From Caballeronia humi (GTDB lineage Bacteria; Pseudomonadota; Gammaproteobacteria; Burkholderiales; Burkholderiaceae), in assembly GCF_001544475.1 (NCBI RefSeq), contig NZ_FCNW02000001.1, positions 310,001 to 374,000 of the forward strand: a DNA stretch of 64,000 nucleotides. The letters are read 5' to 3'. The notes below the pieces were generated by a model. The model worked only from the letters and a program-made list of their open reading frames with translations, made no database searches and was not told the DNA's origin. The stretch's first letter is position 1. The number at the start of each line of letters is the position of its first letter. Positions 1-7,250 of this stretch are shown piece by piece. The position numbers were made by a program, and so were the translations under genes.

Positions 1-487
1 GCACCATTGAAATCGCCTGATGGCGATGCGGATCGAACTTCTCGCCGACCGGATTCAGCGCGATCACGCGCCCTTTCTCCAGCGCGCCGGTCAACTGGCG
101 CAACGTCAGTTCGACGCCTTCACGCACCTTTGCGATGTCGGTCGAGTTGTCGGCAAGCGCGGCTTCGAGACTGTCGAGCACCGGCAGCAGATTCTCCGCG
201 AAGTTTTCGATCGCGAATTTGTGCGCCTTCTGCACATCTTCCTGAGCGCGGCGGCGAACGTTCTCCGTCTCGGCCTTCGCGCGCAGAAATTCTTCCTGAA
301 GCATCGCGACCTTGGCTTGCGCCTCGGCGAGCTGCGCCGCGGTTTCGTTGACGTCGACGGCTTCAGGCGCCGTCGGCTCTGCCGCTTGCGCGTTGTTGTT
401 GGCGCCGGTGGCGTCCGCGGCCTGGCGCGCTGTGTCGTCGGCGGGCGTGGGGTTCTGGCTCGCTGAATTCTCTTGCGTGTTTTCCAT
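1..487 (-). CDS. grpE: GrpE nucleotide exchange factor (partial, 3' end outside window)
   Basis: GrpE releases ADP from DnaK in the cytoplasmic DnaK-DnaJ-GrpE chaperone cycle. The first 162 codons are present and the C-terminal beta domain lies beyond the window edge. The N-terminus ([10 protein letters not shown]) is a disordered Ala/Glu/Asn-rich stretch of about 45 residues. A long coiled coil typical of GrpE follows ([20 protein letters not shown], then [13 protein letters not shown]). The conserved segment [12 protein letters not shown] lies near residue 100, and the window ends around [16 protein letters not shown], a strongly conserved GrpE signature. The start is the ATG at 487; a heat-shock-type promoter lies about 130 bp upstream. 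The identification is secure; only the truncation is due to the window. Confidence 0.95.
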   Translation of the reverse strand, partial: MENTQENSASQNPTPADDTARQAADATGANNNAQAAEPTAPEAVDVNETAAQLAEAQAKVAMLQEEFLRAKAETENVRRRAQEDVQKAHKFAIENFAENLLPVLDSLEAALADNSTDIAKVREGVELTLRQLTGALEKGRVIALNPVGEKFDPHRHQAISMV

Positions 488-618
488 GTCGCTAAATATT
501 GGCTGAAGGTTGATTCGGTTGATTCCGATGCGAACGCGAGGCAAAAAACACCGGGTCACGTTGCAAAAAAACAACTACGGAAACGCACGCGTACGCACTG
601 TTTCCGCGCTAACCGCCC

Positions 619-646
619 ATTTTGGGTGTGGGCAGGCGTTTTCAAG
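619..646 (-). promoter_or_regulatory. candidate sigma-32 (heat shock) promoter of grpE
   Basis: On the minus strand CTTGAAA (640-646) is followed after 13 bases by CCCAAAAT (619-626). This resembles the RpoH consensus CTTGAAA-N13-CCCCATNT. It sits about 130 bp upstream of the grpE start in an otherwise gene-free stretch. The -35 is a perfect match and the -10 is imperfect. No CIRCE element (TTAGCACTC inverted repeat) is visible here, so heat control of grpE would be through sigma-32 rather than HrcA. Inferred from motif and position. Confidence 0.5.
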
Positions 647-729
647 GCCCTGTGCGGGATTTTTCCGACCTATTCGACGGACGACTTAACGCACCGTAAC
701 AAACTTTGACATCAAAAATAACTTTCAGA

Positions 730-758
730 TTGAGCCGATGGCGTTGCTCGCCTACACT
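730..758 (+). promoter_or_regulatory. candidate sigma-70 promoter for the 53-aa ORF
   Basis: TTGAGC (730-735) and TACACT (753-758) are separated by exactly 17 bases and point toward the small ORF that starts at 857. The leader would be about 95 nt. The match is good but rests on motif alone. Confidence 0.4.
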
Positions 759-856
759 TCGTTGAGGCTTTCGTCCGCGCAGGTTAACCCTAACCCTACG
801 AAAGCATTTCAACCCGCTCAAGCCCTTGCCCGTTTCGCCCGTTACCTGGGGGTACC

Positions 857-1018
857 ATGAAACTGACCTTTGCTATCGCGGTGGTCGCCTTGGTACTTGT
901 TGCGGGAACCACGACCATCTGCATGTCCGGCACCATCACGGCGCGCAACACCGAATACGGCGGGATTCACGCCACGGTGGAGCAGCTTTTCAATCCGGAC
1001 CCGAAATTTTGTCGATAG
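857..1018 (+). CDS. small hypothetical exported or membrane protein (53 aa)
   Basis: The function is unknown. The ORF starts at ATG 857 with MKLTFAIAVVALVLVAGTTT, a short basic N-terminus followed by a hydrophobic core of about 15 residues. This is compatible with a signal peptide or a single membrane anchor. The remainder is short and polar and holds two Cys (residues 22 and 52). There is no strong Shine-Dalgarno; the bases before the ATG are GGGGGTACC. Its last 29 bp overlap the 3' end of hslR, which runs convergently. A sigma-70-like promoter lies about 100 bp upstream. The hydrophobic N-terminus and promoter argue for a real gene, but no homologue is recognised. Confidence 0.55.
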   Translation: MKLTFAIAVVALVLVAGTTTICMSGTITARNTEYGGIHATVEQLFNPDPKFCR

Positions 1019-1397
1019 TGCGCCGGTCGCGCTTGGTCGGCCGGCCCTGTAGTCCGGCCGCCGGCTCGCGATACGTCTTGCGCCGCTCCGTTTCCGCCTG
1101 CCGCTTTTCCCGGCCGTCCTGCGTTTCAGCGTAGAGCGTCTGCGCGACAGTCGCCGGTCCGCGCACGTCGCAGATTCCCAGTACTTCCACTTGCCAGATA
1201 AGCCGGTCGATGTCGATCTCGACGATATCGCCGACGCGCACGTCCTTTGACGGTTTCACGTTCGCCCCGTTAATCCGCGCACGGCCTTTTTCGACGGCAT
1301 CGCTCGCGAGCGAACGTGTTTTGAAGAAGCGCGCCGCCCAAAGCCATTTGTCGATGCGAAGACGCGCGCCGGGTTCAGTCGAAATCTTGTGGATCAT
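990..1397 (-). CDS. hslR: S4-domain RNA-binding heat shock protein 15 (HslR family)
   Basis: This 135-aa basic protein has an N-terminal S4 domain (about residues 13-60: RLRIDKWLWAARFFKTRSLA, then GRARINGANVKPSKDVRVGD). The C-terminal tail is Arg/Lys-rich (EKRQAETERRKTYREPAAG). Family knowledge: Hsp15 binds stalled 50S subunits carrying nascent peptidyl-tRNA and helps recycle them. It lies 17 bp downstream of hemH on the same strand and is probably co-transcribed with it. Its 3' end overlaps the small plus-strand ORF at 857-1018. Length and motif order fit the family well. Confidence 0.9.
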   Translation of the reverse strand: MIHKISTEPGARLRIDKWLWAARFFKTRSLASDAVEKGRARINGANVKPSKDVRVGDIVEIDIDRLIWQVEVLGICDVRGPATVAQTLYAETQDGREKRQAETERRKTYREPAAGLQGRPTKRDRRTIDKISGPD

Positions 1398-1414
1398 TTT
1401 CTCTGGCTAATGTG

Positions 1415-2482
1415 TCAGGCGACCGCGCTCAATGGCTGCACCGCCTGAACCGGCCAGCCCTGCAGATGTTGCGCAACGATCTCGCCGAGCGCCTTGATCC
1501 ACGCCGGCGAAGCATTCAGGCACGGAATGCGGTGAAACACCTTGCCGCCCGCGTGCAGGAATTCGTCGCGCACTTCGATGCCGATTTCCTCGATCGTCTC
1601 CAGACAATCGGCGGTGAAGCCCGGGCAGAACACGTCCACGCGCTTCACGCCGCCCGCGCCGAGTTCGGCAAGGGTAGGCGCGGTGTACGGCTGCAGCCAC
1701 TCCGCGCGTCCGAAACGCGACTGGAACGTGATGCGGCATTCGACCGGTGTAAGCCCAAGTGCCGCCGCGAGCAGCGAACCGGTCTGCTGGCACTGGTCGT
1801 GGTACGGATCGCCGAGATCCATCGTGCGCTTGGGCACGCCATGAAAACTCAGCACGAGTTTGTCGCCCGCGGCGAAATCCGGGTGGCCGTGATGCCGCCA
1901 GTAATCGCGTATCTGCTCGGCGAGCGCGCCGATATAGGCCGGATGGTCGGCGTAATGACGGATCGTGCGGATTTCCGGCTGATTGCGCACCCGCTTGAGC
2001 GCGGTAAAGGCGTCGTCGAAGGCGGTGGCCGTGGTCGATGACGAATATTGCGGATACATCGGCACGAGCAGCACGCGCTCGGCGCCTTCCAACTTCAACT
2101 GGTTCAGCATCGCGGGGATGCCCGGTGTGCCGTAGCGCATCGCGTACTCGACGATTACCTGATAGTCGTTCGCGGCGAACAGACGCCGCAACTGCTCGAC
2201 CTGCCGCTCTGTGTAGACGCGCAACGGCGAGCCTTCCGGCATCCAGACCTGCGCGTACTTCTTAGCCGACGCGCGGCTCCTAAACGGCAGAATCACGAGT
2301 CGCAGGATCAACTGCCACACGACAGCCGGAATCTCGACCACGCGCGGATCGGACAGAAACTGCGCGAGATATTTGCGCACGGCCCGGGGCGTCGGCGCGT
2401 CAGGCGTACCGAGGTTGATCAGCAGCACGGCGACGCGATGCGAGGCGGCATGCTGCGAGGGCAACTCGAGGTCGAAACGCAT
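1415..2482 (-). CDS. hemH: ferrochelatase
   Basis: Ferrochelatase inserts Fe2+ into protoporphyrin IX, the last step of heme synthesis. The 355-aa length is normal for proteobacterial HemH. Visible motifs are [12 protein letters not shown] near residue 20, [14 protein letters not shown] near 81, [16 protein letters not shown] near 141, and the catalytic-histidine motif [10 protein letters not shown] (His at about 214). The acidic active-site strand [16 protein letters not shown] lies in the C-terminal half. It is encoded upstream of hslR in an apparent two-gene unit. Nothing is missing. Confidence 0.97.
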   Translation of the reverse strand: MRFDLELPSQHAASHRVAVLLINLGTPDAPTPRAVRKYLAQFLSDPRVVEIPAVVWQLILRLVILPFRSRASAKKYAQVWMPEGSPLRVYTERQVEQLRRLFAANDYQVIVEYAMRYGTPGIPAMLNQLKLEGAERVLLVPMYPQYSSSTTATAFDDAFTALKRVRNQPEIRTIRHYADHPAYIGALAEQIRDYWRHHGHPDFAAGDKLVLSFHGVPKRTMDLGDPYHDQCQQTGSLLAAALGLTPVECRITFQSRFGRAEWLQPYTAPTLAELGAGGVKRVDVFCPGFTADCLETIEEIGIEVRDEFLHAGGKVFHRIPCLNASPAWIKALGEIVAQHLQGWPVQAVQPLSAVA

Positions 2483-2617
2483 GGAGAAGGCGGCCGGATA
2501 AGGGGCGTCGTGGAGTGAAGGCCATTATAGCGGCGCGGGTCGCGGCGCATCATCGGCCGAACGGCCTAGTGGCGGAACGCCGCACGGCGGGTGAAGATAG
2601 CCCCAAAGCCGGCGCGT

Positions 2618-3634
2618 CTATTGCTGACTGAGCGACATTGAAAGCAGCCGCGCGGTGATGTCGACGATCGGGATCACGCGGTTGTAGGCCATGCGCGTCG
2701 GCCCAATCACGCCGAGGGTGCCGACAATCTTGCCGTTCACCTCATATGGCGCCGTGACCACGCTCATTTCCTCGATCGGCACGAGATTCGACTCGCCGCC
2801 GATGAAAATCTGCACGCCTTGCGCGTGGCTCGATACGTCGAGCAGTTGCAGGAGACTCGTCTTTTGGTCGAACACGTCGAAAAGCTTGCGCAGCCGCGCC
2901 ATGTCGGACGAAAGGTCCGCCACTTCCAGCAGATTGCGCTCGCCGGATATCAGCAAGGTGTCGCCGGGATCGGTTGTGTCGGTGCTCGCCGCTACCGCTG
3001 CGTGCATCAGCGTGGTCATGTCGCCACGCAACTGGTCGATTTCCTCGCGAAGACGGCGGCGCACTTCGTCGAAGGACAGGCCGGCGAAGTGCGCGTTGAT
3101 GTAGTTCGACGCCTCGGTCAGTTGCGACGGCGAATAATCGCGCTGCGTCGCCATGATGCGGTTCTGGACATCGCCTTCCGGCGTCACGATGATGAGCAGG
3201 ATGCGCTTGTCCGACAGGCGCATGAACTCGATCTGCTTGAACATGTGGCTGCGGCGCGGCGTCAGGATCACCCCCGCGAACGACGACAGGCTCGACAGCA
3301 CGCTCGCCGCCGCAGCGACGATCTTCTGCGGTTCCTGGCCTTGCAGGCGCGTCTTGACGGCGGTGGTCATCGCCTCGTCTTCGGGCGCCTCTACAGTCAG
3401 CATGGTGTCGACGAAGACGCGATAGCCGCGCGGCGTGGGAATGCGTCCCGCCGACGTATGCGGACTCGCGACGAGACCGAGCTCCTCCAGATCCGACATC
3501 ACGTTGCGAATCGTGGCCGGGCTCAGCTCGAGACCGGAATAACGTGACAGCGTGCGCGAACCCACCGGCTGACCTTCAGCGATGTAGCGCTCGATCAACG
3601 TCTTGAGGAGGGTTTGTGCACGTGGGTCTAGCAT
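2618..3634 (-). CDS. hrcA: heat-inducible transcription repressor HrcA
   Basis: HrcA represses chaperone operons by binding CIRCE inverted repeats. The 338-aa protein starts [20 protein letters not shown] with a winged helix at about residues 1-75 ([20 protein letters not shown], then [10 protein letters not shown]). A GAF-like and dimerisation region follows. The C-terminal signature [20 protein letters not shown] is present. No CIRCE element is visible upstream of this gene or of grpE, so its targets are probably outside this window (groESL is the usual one in this lineage; inference). nadK is divergent. Confidence 0.95.
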   Translation of the reverse strand: MLDPRAQTLLKTLIERYIAEGQPVGSRTLSRYSGLELSPATIRNVMSDLEELGLVASPHTSAGRIPTPRGYRVFVDTMLTVEAPEDEAMTTAVKTRLQGQEPQKIVAAAASVLSSLSSFAGVILTPRRSHMFKQIEFMRLSDKRILLIIVTPEGDVQNRIMATQRDYSPSQLTEASNYINAHFAGLSFDEVRRRLREEIDQLRGDMTTLMHAAVAASTDTTDPGDTLLISGERNLLEVADLSSDMARLRKLFDVFDQKTSLLQLLDVSSHAQGVQIFIGGESNLVPIEEMSVVTAPYEVNGKIVGTLGVIGPTRMAYNRVIPIVDITARLLSMSLSQQ

Positions 3635-3820
3635 GAGGAAATTTTAGCTCAACGCGTCATTGAACGGCGTGCGCGCCCGGGGCCGCAAGGGCGCGCGCTG
3701 TGTGCCACCGAACTCAGGATGCGCTCCATTCTATCGACAAACAATATATAAGCGCCGTGCATGCCGCGGGCGGGTTCGCCCACGGTTCTTTTCGCCCTTA
3801 ACCTATGTTGTAATGCCGGC

Positions 3821-4723
3821 ATGGAAATTGGCAGCCAATTCAAGACCGTCGCGCTCGTAGGGCGCACCAACACGCCCGGCATCGAGGCGCCGCTGACCTC
3901 GCTCGCCGAGTTGATCGCGGGTCAGGGCTTCGAGGTCGTGTTCGAGGCGCAGACTGCGAAAGAGGTCGGCGTGACGCGCTATCCGGCGCTGTCCACCGCC
4001 GAGATCGGCGCGCGCGCGGACGTCGCGGTGGTGCTCGGCGGAGACGGCACGATGCTCGGCTTCGGCCGGCAACTTGCACCGTACAAGACGCCATTGATCG
4101 GCGTGAATCACGGGCGGCTCGGTTTCATCACGGATATTTCGCTCGCGCAGATGCACGAACTCGTCCCGCAGATGCTCGGCGGAAGCTTCGAGCGCGAAGA
4201 ACGCAGCCTGCTCGAAGCGCGCATTGTGCGCGGTGGCAAGCCGATTTATCACGCGCTGGCGTTCAACGACGTCGTCGTGAACCGCAGCGGCTTTTCGGGC
4301 ATGACGGAACTGCGCGTGTCCGTGGACGGCCATTTCATGTACGACCAGCGCTCCGACGGCCTGATCGTCGCAACGCCGACCGGCTCGACCGCCTACGCCC
4401 TGTCCGCCGCCGGGCCGATCCTGCATCCCGAGTTGCAGGGCTTCGTGCTCGTGCCGATCGCACCGCATTCGCTGTCGAACCGTCCGATCGTGCTGCCCGA
4501 CGATTCCAAGGTCGATATCCAGATCATCGGCGGGCGCGACGTGAACGTGAACTTCGACATGCAGTCGTTCACCGCGCTCGAACTGAACGACACGATCGAG
4601 GTGCGCCGCTCGCGCCATACGGTGCCGGTGCTGCATCCGGTCGGCTACAGCCACTTCGCGACGCTCAGGAAGAAGCTCCACTGGCATGAGCATCCGTCGC
4701 AGGCCGACGCTTCGAATCCCTGA
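3821..4723 (+). CDS. nadK: NAD kinase
   Basis: NadK phosphorylates NAD+ to NADP+ using ATP. The 300-aa protein carries the diagnostic GGDGT motif at residues 73-77 ([11 protein letters not shown]), the [11 protein letters not shown] segment, and the C-terminal [20 protein letters not shown] nucleotide-binding signature. The frame is open upstream to an ATG at 3761, but [15 protein letters not shown] matches the usual family N-terminus, so 3821 is chosen. A TATGTT/TGTAAT -10-like stretch only about 10 bp upstream suggests a very short leader or an unrecognised promoter further up. It is followed by recN 35 bp downstream, a common pairing. Confidence 0.96.
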   Translation: MEIGSQFKTVALVGRTNTPGIEAPLTSLAELIAGQGFEVVFEAQTAKEVGVTRYPALSTAEIGARADVAVVLGGDGTMLGFGRQLAPYKTPLIGVNHGRLGFITDISLAQMHELVPQMLGGSFEREERSLLEARIVRGGKPIYHALAFNDVVVNRSGFSGMTELRVSVDGHFMYDQRSDGLIVATPTGSTAYALSAAGPILHPELQGFVLVPIAPHSLSNRPIVLPDDSKVDIQIIGGRDVNVNFDMQSFTALELNDTIEVRRSRHTVPVLHPVGYSHFATLRKKLHWHEHPSQADASNP

Positions 4724-4758
4724 ACGCGCACGCGCGTCACTCCTTCACGCCCCCATTC

Positions 4759-6414
4759 ATGCTCCGTCATCTTTCGATTCGCGACTTCGTCATCGTCGCC
4801 GCGCTCGACCTCGAATTCGACAGCGGCTTCACGGTTTTTTCGGGTGAAACCGGCGCTGGCAAATCCATTCTCATCGATGCCCTCGCCCTCACGCTGGGCG
4901 CGCGCGGCGACGCGAGCGTCGTGCGCACGGGCGAGGCGCGCGCCGACATCACTGCTGAATTTTCGACGCACGCGGCAGTTTTCCGCTGGCTTGAAGAGCA
5001 CGCGCTGGCCGCGCAAGAAGCGGACACGGTGATGCTGCGCCGGGTGATCGACTCGAACGGGCGGTCGCGCGCGTTTATCAACGGCACGCCCGCGACGCTC
5101 ACGCAATTGCGCGAAGTCGGCGAGATGCTGGTCGATATCCACGGGCAGCACGCGCATCAACTGCTGATGCGGCCCGATGCGCAGCGCGAACTCTTCGATA
5201 CCCATGCTGGGCTTACCGAGACGGCTGCGTCGGTGACGCGTGCGTATCGCGCGTGGCGTGACGCGGCGCAGGCAGTGGAGACGGCGCAGAGCCGCGATCG
5301 CGAGTTGCAGTTGGAGCGCGAGCGGCTCGCGTGGCAACTGAGCGAATTCGACAAGATTTCGCCGCAGCCGGGCGAGTGGGAGGATGTGAGCGCGGAGCAT
5401 CATCGGCTGTCGCATTCGGCGAGTCTCATCGACGGCGTGCAGAGCGCGCTCGACGCACTCTCCGAATCGGATGACGCGATGATTACTCAGCTTGCTGCGA
5501 TCACTTCCAAGCTGCGTGGGCTTGCAGATATCGATCCGGCGCTTTCCGATGTACTGGCTTCGCTGGAGCCGGCGGAAATTCAGTTGCAGGAGGCGGCGTA
5601 TTCGCTGTCGCATTATGCTCAGCGGCTGGAGCTCGATCCGGATCGGTTAGCGCAGGTTGAGAAGCGGATGGACCAGTTGCATTCGACGGCGCGCAAGTTT
5701 CGTTTGCAGCCGGAAGCGTTGCCGGAGGAGCATGAGGCGCGTCGGCAGCAGCTTGCTCGGCTTGATGCTGCGGCGGATCTGGATGGATTGCGGGCGGCGG
5801 AGGCGAAGGGTAAGGACGCGTATCTCGCGGAGGCGAAGGCGCTGTCGAAGGCGCGGGCCAAGGCTGCGAAGGCGCTTGGGGCCGCGGTTACGGTGGGGAT
5901 GCAGGAGCTTTCGATGGCAGGCGGCAGCTTTGAAGTCGCGCTTGTACCGTTGGCGGAAGGCGGGGCTAGCGGGCTTGAACAGGTCGAGTTTCGGGTTGCG
6001 GGACATGCTGGGGTTTCGCTTCGGCCGCTTGCTAAGGTGGCTTCGGGAGGCGAATTGGCGCGGATTAGTCTGGCGCTTGCGGTGATTGCGAGCACCGCGA
6101 GTCCTACGCCTACGCTGATCTTCGATGAGGTTGATACGGGGATTGGAGGTTCTGTGGCAGAGGTCGTCGGGCGGCTATTGCATCAGTTGGGGCGAGATCG
6201 GCAGGTTTTGTGCGTTACGCACCTTCCCCAGGTTGCGGCGCGTGGGGATCAGCATTTTCAAGTTGCCAAGGCCGGGGATGCGAATGGCGGCACTGTGAGC
6301 ACCGTTACGCCGCTAGACAAAGCGAAACGGGTGGAGGAAGTCGCCAGGATGTTGGGAGGGATTGAGATTACGGCTACTACGAGGAAGCATGCGAGGGAGA
6401 TGTTGGCGGCATAA
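4759..6414 (+). CDS. recN: DNA repair protein RecN
   Basis: RecN is an SMC-like ATPase that acts in double-strand-break repair. The 551-aa protein has Walker A GETGAGKS at residues 29-36, two long coiled-coil arms (about 150-380), the ABC signature KVASGGELARISLAL and Walker B LIFDEVDTGIGG, followed by QVLCVTHLPQVAA. It lies downstream of nadK. From about 5400 onward the codon choice drifts to T- and A-ending third positions, unlike the very GC3-rich first third. The drift increases toward the 3' end, which borders the AT-rich islet. The reading frame and all motifs remain intact. Confidence 0.97.
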   Translation: MLRHLSIRDFVIVAALDLEFDSGFTVFSGETGAGKSILIDALALTLGARGDASVVRTGEARADITAEFSTHAAVFRWLEEHALAAQEADTVMLRRVIDSNGRSRAFINGTPATLTQLREVGEMLVDIHGQHAHQLLMRPDAQRELFDTHAGLTETAASVTRAYRAWRDAAQAVETAQSRDRELQLERERLAWQLSEFDKISPQPGEWEDVSAEHHRLSHSASLIDGVQSALDALSESDDAMITQLAAITSKLRGLADIDPALSDVLASLEPAEIQLQEAAYSLSHYAQRLELDPDRLAQVEKRMDQLHSTARKFRLQPEALPEEHEARRQQLARLDAAADLDGLRAAEAKGKDAYLAEAKALSKARAKAAKALGAAVTVGMQELSMAGGSFEVALVPLAEGGASGLEQVEFRVAGHAGVSLRPLAKVASGGELARISLALAVIASTASPTPTLIFDEVDTGIGGSVAEVVGRLLHQLGRDRQVLCVTHLPQVAARGDQHFQVAKAGDANGGTVSTVTPLDKAKRVEEVARMLGGIEITATTRKHAREMLAA

Positions 6415-6697
6415 GGGATTTATTGGAGTTCGGATTTAGGCGTGGTTGAGAGTCTGCGAATTGTGAGAATTTCAATTAATTTTTGGAAAATGCCGTGCTC
6501 ACGACGAGTCAGATTTTTTGATTTTGCGACTGGAACGTCTACGGCTGTCGTCTTCGATCTCGACAAGCGGCTCGATTCGACCCACTTCAGCCCTTCGACG
6601 CAGCGGAACCCAAAGGGCAAATCTCAAGGGCACAACGGCCGTTCGTACGAGCGTTGTGGGCAAAGCTTGGTTTCGGACAAAATGCCTGCAAACGCAC
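6415..6697. other. AT-richer intergenic segment after recN, no gene supported
   Basis: Base composition is lower in GC than the neighbours. Short open frames exist on both strands (for example 6442-6705 plus, 6420-6620 minus), but none has a ribosome binding site, a recognisable domain, or codon use like the host. An inverted repeat with 7-bp arms CACAACG/CGTTGTG lies at 6631-6658. It could be decayed sequence belonging to the islet that extends to about 7078. Confidence 0.5.
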
Positions 6698-7039
6698 TTA
6701 GCTGACCTCAGTCGTATTCTTCCGTGCTTGTCGCTTATTCAGCAACGAAGTAATGCCTGCAATGCTCATGGCGAGCAGAGCGAATACGAATGTTATGTCC
6801 GCTGTCACAAAACAGCCTACCGACCAAAGCTCCGCAGGCAAATGATCCGATTTGGGCATATATAGGACAATATTTGCGGCTCGCGCTATAAACACAAGTC
6901 CAACGCCGCAAGCTACTATTGCGACCAACAGCATTATCCAACAAACAATCATTGCACCCAGTGCCAATAAATTCGCATTTGCTGTGTCAACTACATTTTC
7001 TGAAAAGGTGATTGATACGACCAAGATTGCAGAAAGCAA
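6698..7039 (-). CDS. hypothetical membrane protein (about 113 aa), atypical composition
   Basis: The function is not recognised. The frame contains about three hydrophobic segments: LSAILVVSITF; LLALGAMIVCWIMLLVAIVA; and ITFVFALLAMSIAGI. The C-terminus is basic and polar (LNKRQARKNTTEVS). There is no ATG. The TTG at 7039 is used here, but a CTG at 7060 lies 3 nt behind AGGGA and would give LAKTFLTLLSAIL, a more natural membrane-protein start; the start is therefore uncertain. GC content and codon use are far below the neighbours, suggesting acquired DNA. It sits between recN and the truncated VOC gene. Confidence 0.5.
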   Translation of the reverse strand: MLSAILVVSITFSENVVDTANANLLALGAMIVCWIMLLVAIVACGVGLVFIARAANIVLYMPKSDHLPAELWSVGCFVTADITFVFALLAMSIAGITSLLNKRQARKNTTEVS

Positions 7040-7078
7040 AGTAAGAAAAGTCTTTGCCAGATTTCCCTAAATAACAAT

Positions 7079-7201
7079 TTACCGCCCTGCTTGTTTATCT
7101 TGATCGCATTTATCTGCAGACTCAATGACGCCGAATCCAAATACTAAATCATAAAACGCTCGCGTCTCGGCGAGACTGGTGCAGCGTAATAGAACGGTCA
7201 A
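7079..7201 (-). pseudogene. 5' remnant of a VOC (glyoxalase/bleomycin-resistance) family gene
   Basis: The minus frame reads MTVLLRCTSLAETRAFYD and then LVFGFGVIESADK before running out of VOC similarity; it stops at 7079. The pattern hydrophobic strand, LAETRAFYD helix, then VFGFGV strand is the canonical first beta-alpha-beta of VOC-superfamily proteins, which are normally about 115-130 aa. Only about 40 residues exist and the metal-binding second half is absent. A GGAGG lies 9 nt before the TTG start, so the 5' end looks genuine. It sits 49 bp downstream of the glnE stop on the same strand. The simplest reading is truncation by the adjacent AT-rich insertion; the VOC call is by pattern only. 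Confidence 0.55.
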
Positions 7202-7250
7202 GGACAGAGCGCCTCCCACATCCTCAGTTACCGCGTGGGAACGGCCTAAT

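Larger units (their letters stand above)
488..856. other. gene-free divergent intergenic region
   Basis: This is the divergent spacer between grpE (minus) and the 53-codon ORF (plus). It holds the sigma-32-like promoter on the minus strand and a sigma-70-like promoter on the plus strand, which are listed separately. A short open frame at 473-709 has no ribosome binding site, overlaps the 5' end of grpE and resembles nothing known, so it is not called. Nothing else is recognised. Confidence 0.6.

Noticed and set aside
783..799. Telomere-like TTAACCCTAACCCTA stretch between a promoter and a small ORF
   Set aside because: Only two and a half units; no array and no reason for a telomeric sequence in a circular bacterial chromosome. 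Treated as chance.
6631..6658. Inverted repeat CACAACG/CGTTGTG in the islet
   Set aside because: Short arms with a 14-base loop and no T-tract or neighbouring gene; not enough to call a terminator or attachment site.
6442..6705. Open frame of 87 codons on the plus strand after recN
   Set aside because: No Shine-Dalgarno, GTG start, no recognisable domain and codon use unlike either host or the nearby islet ORF.
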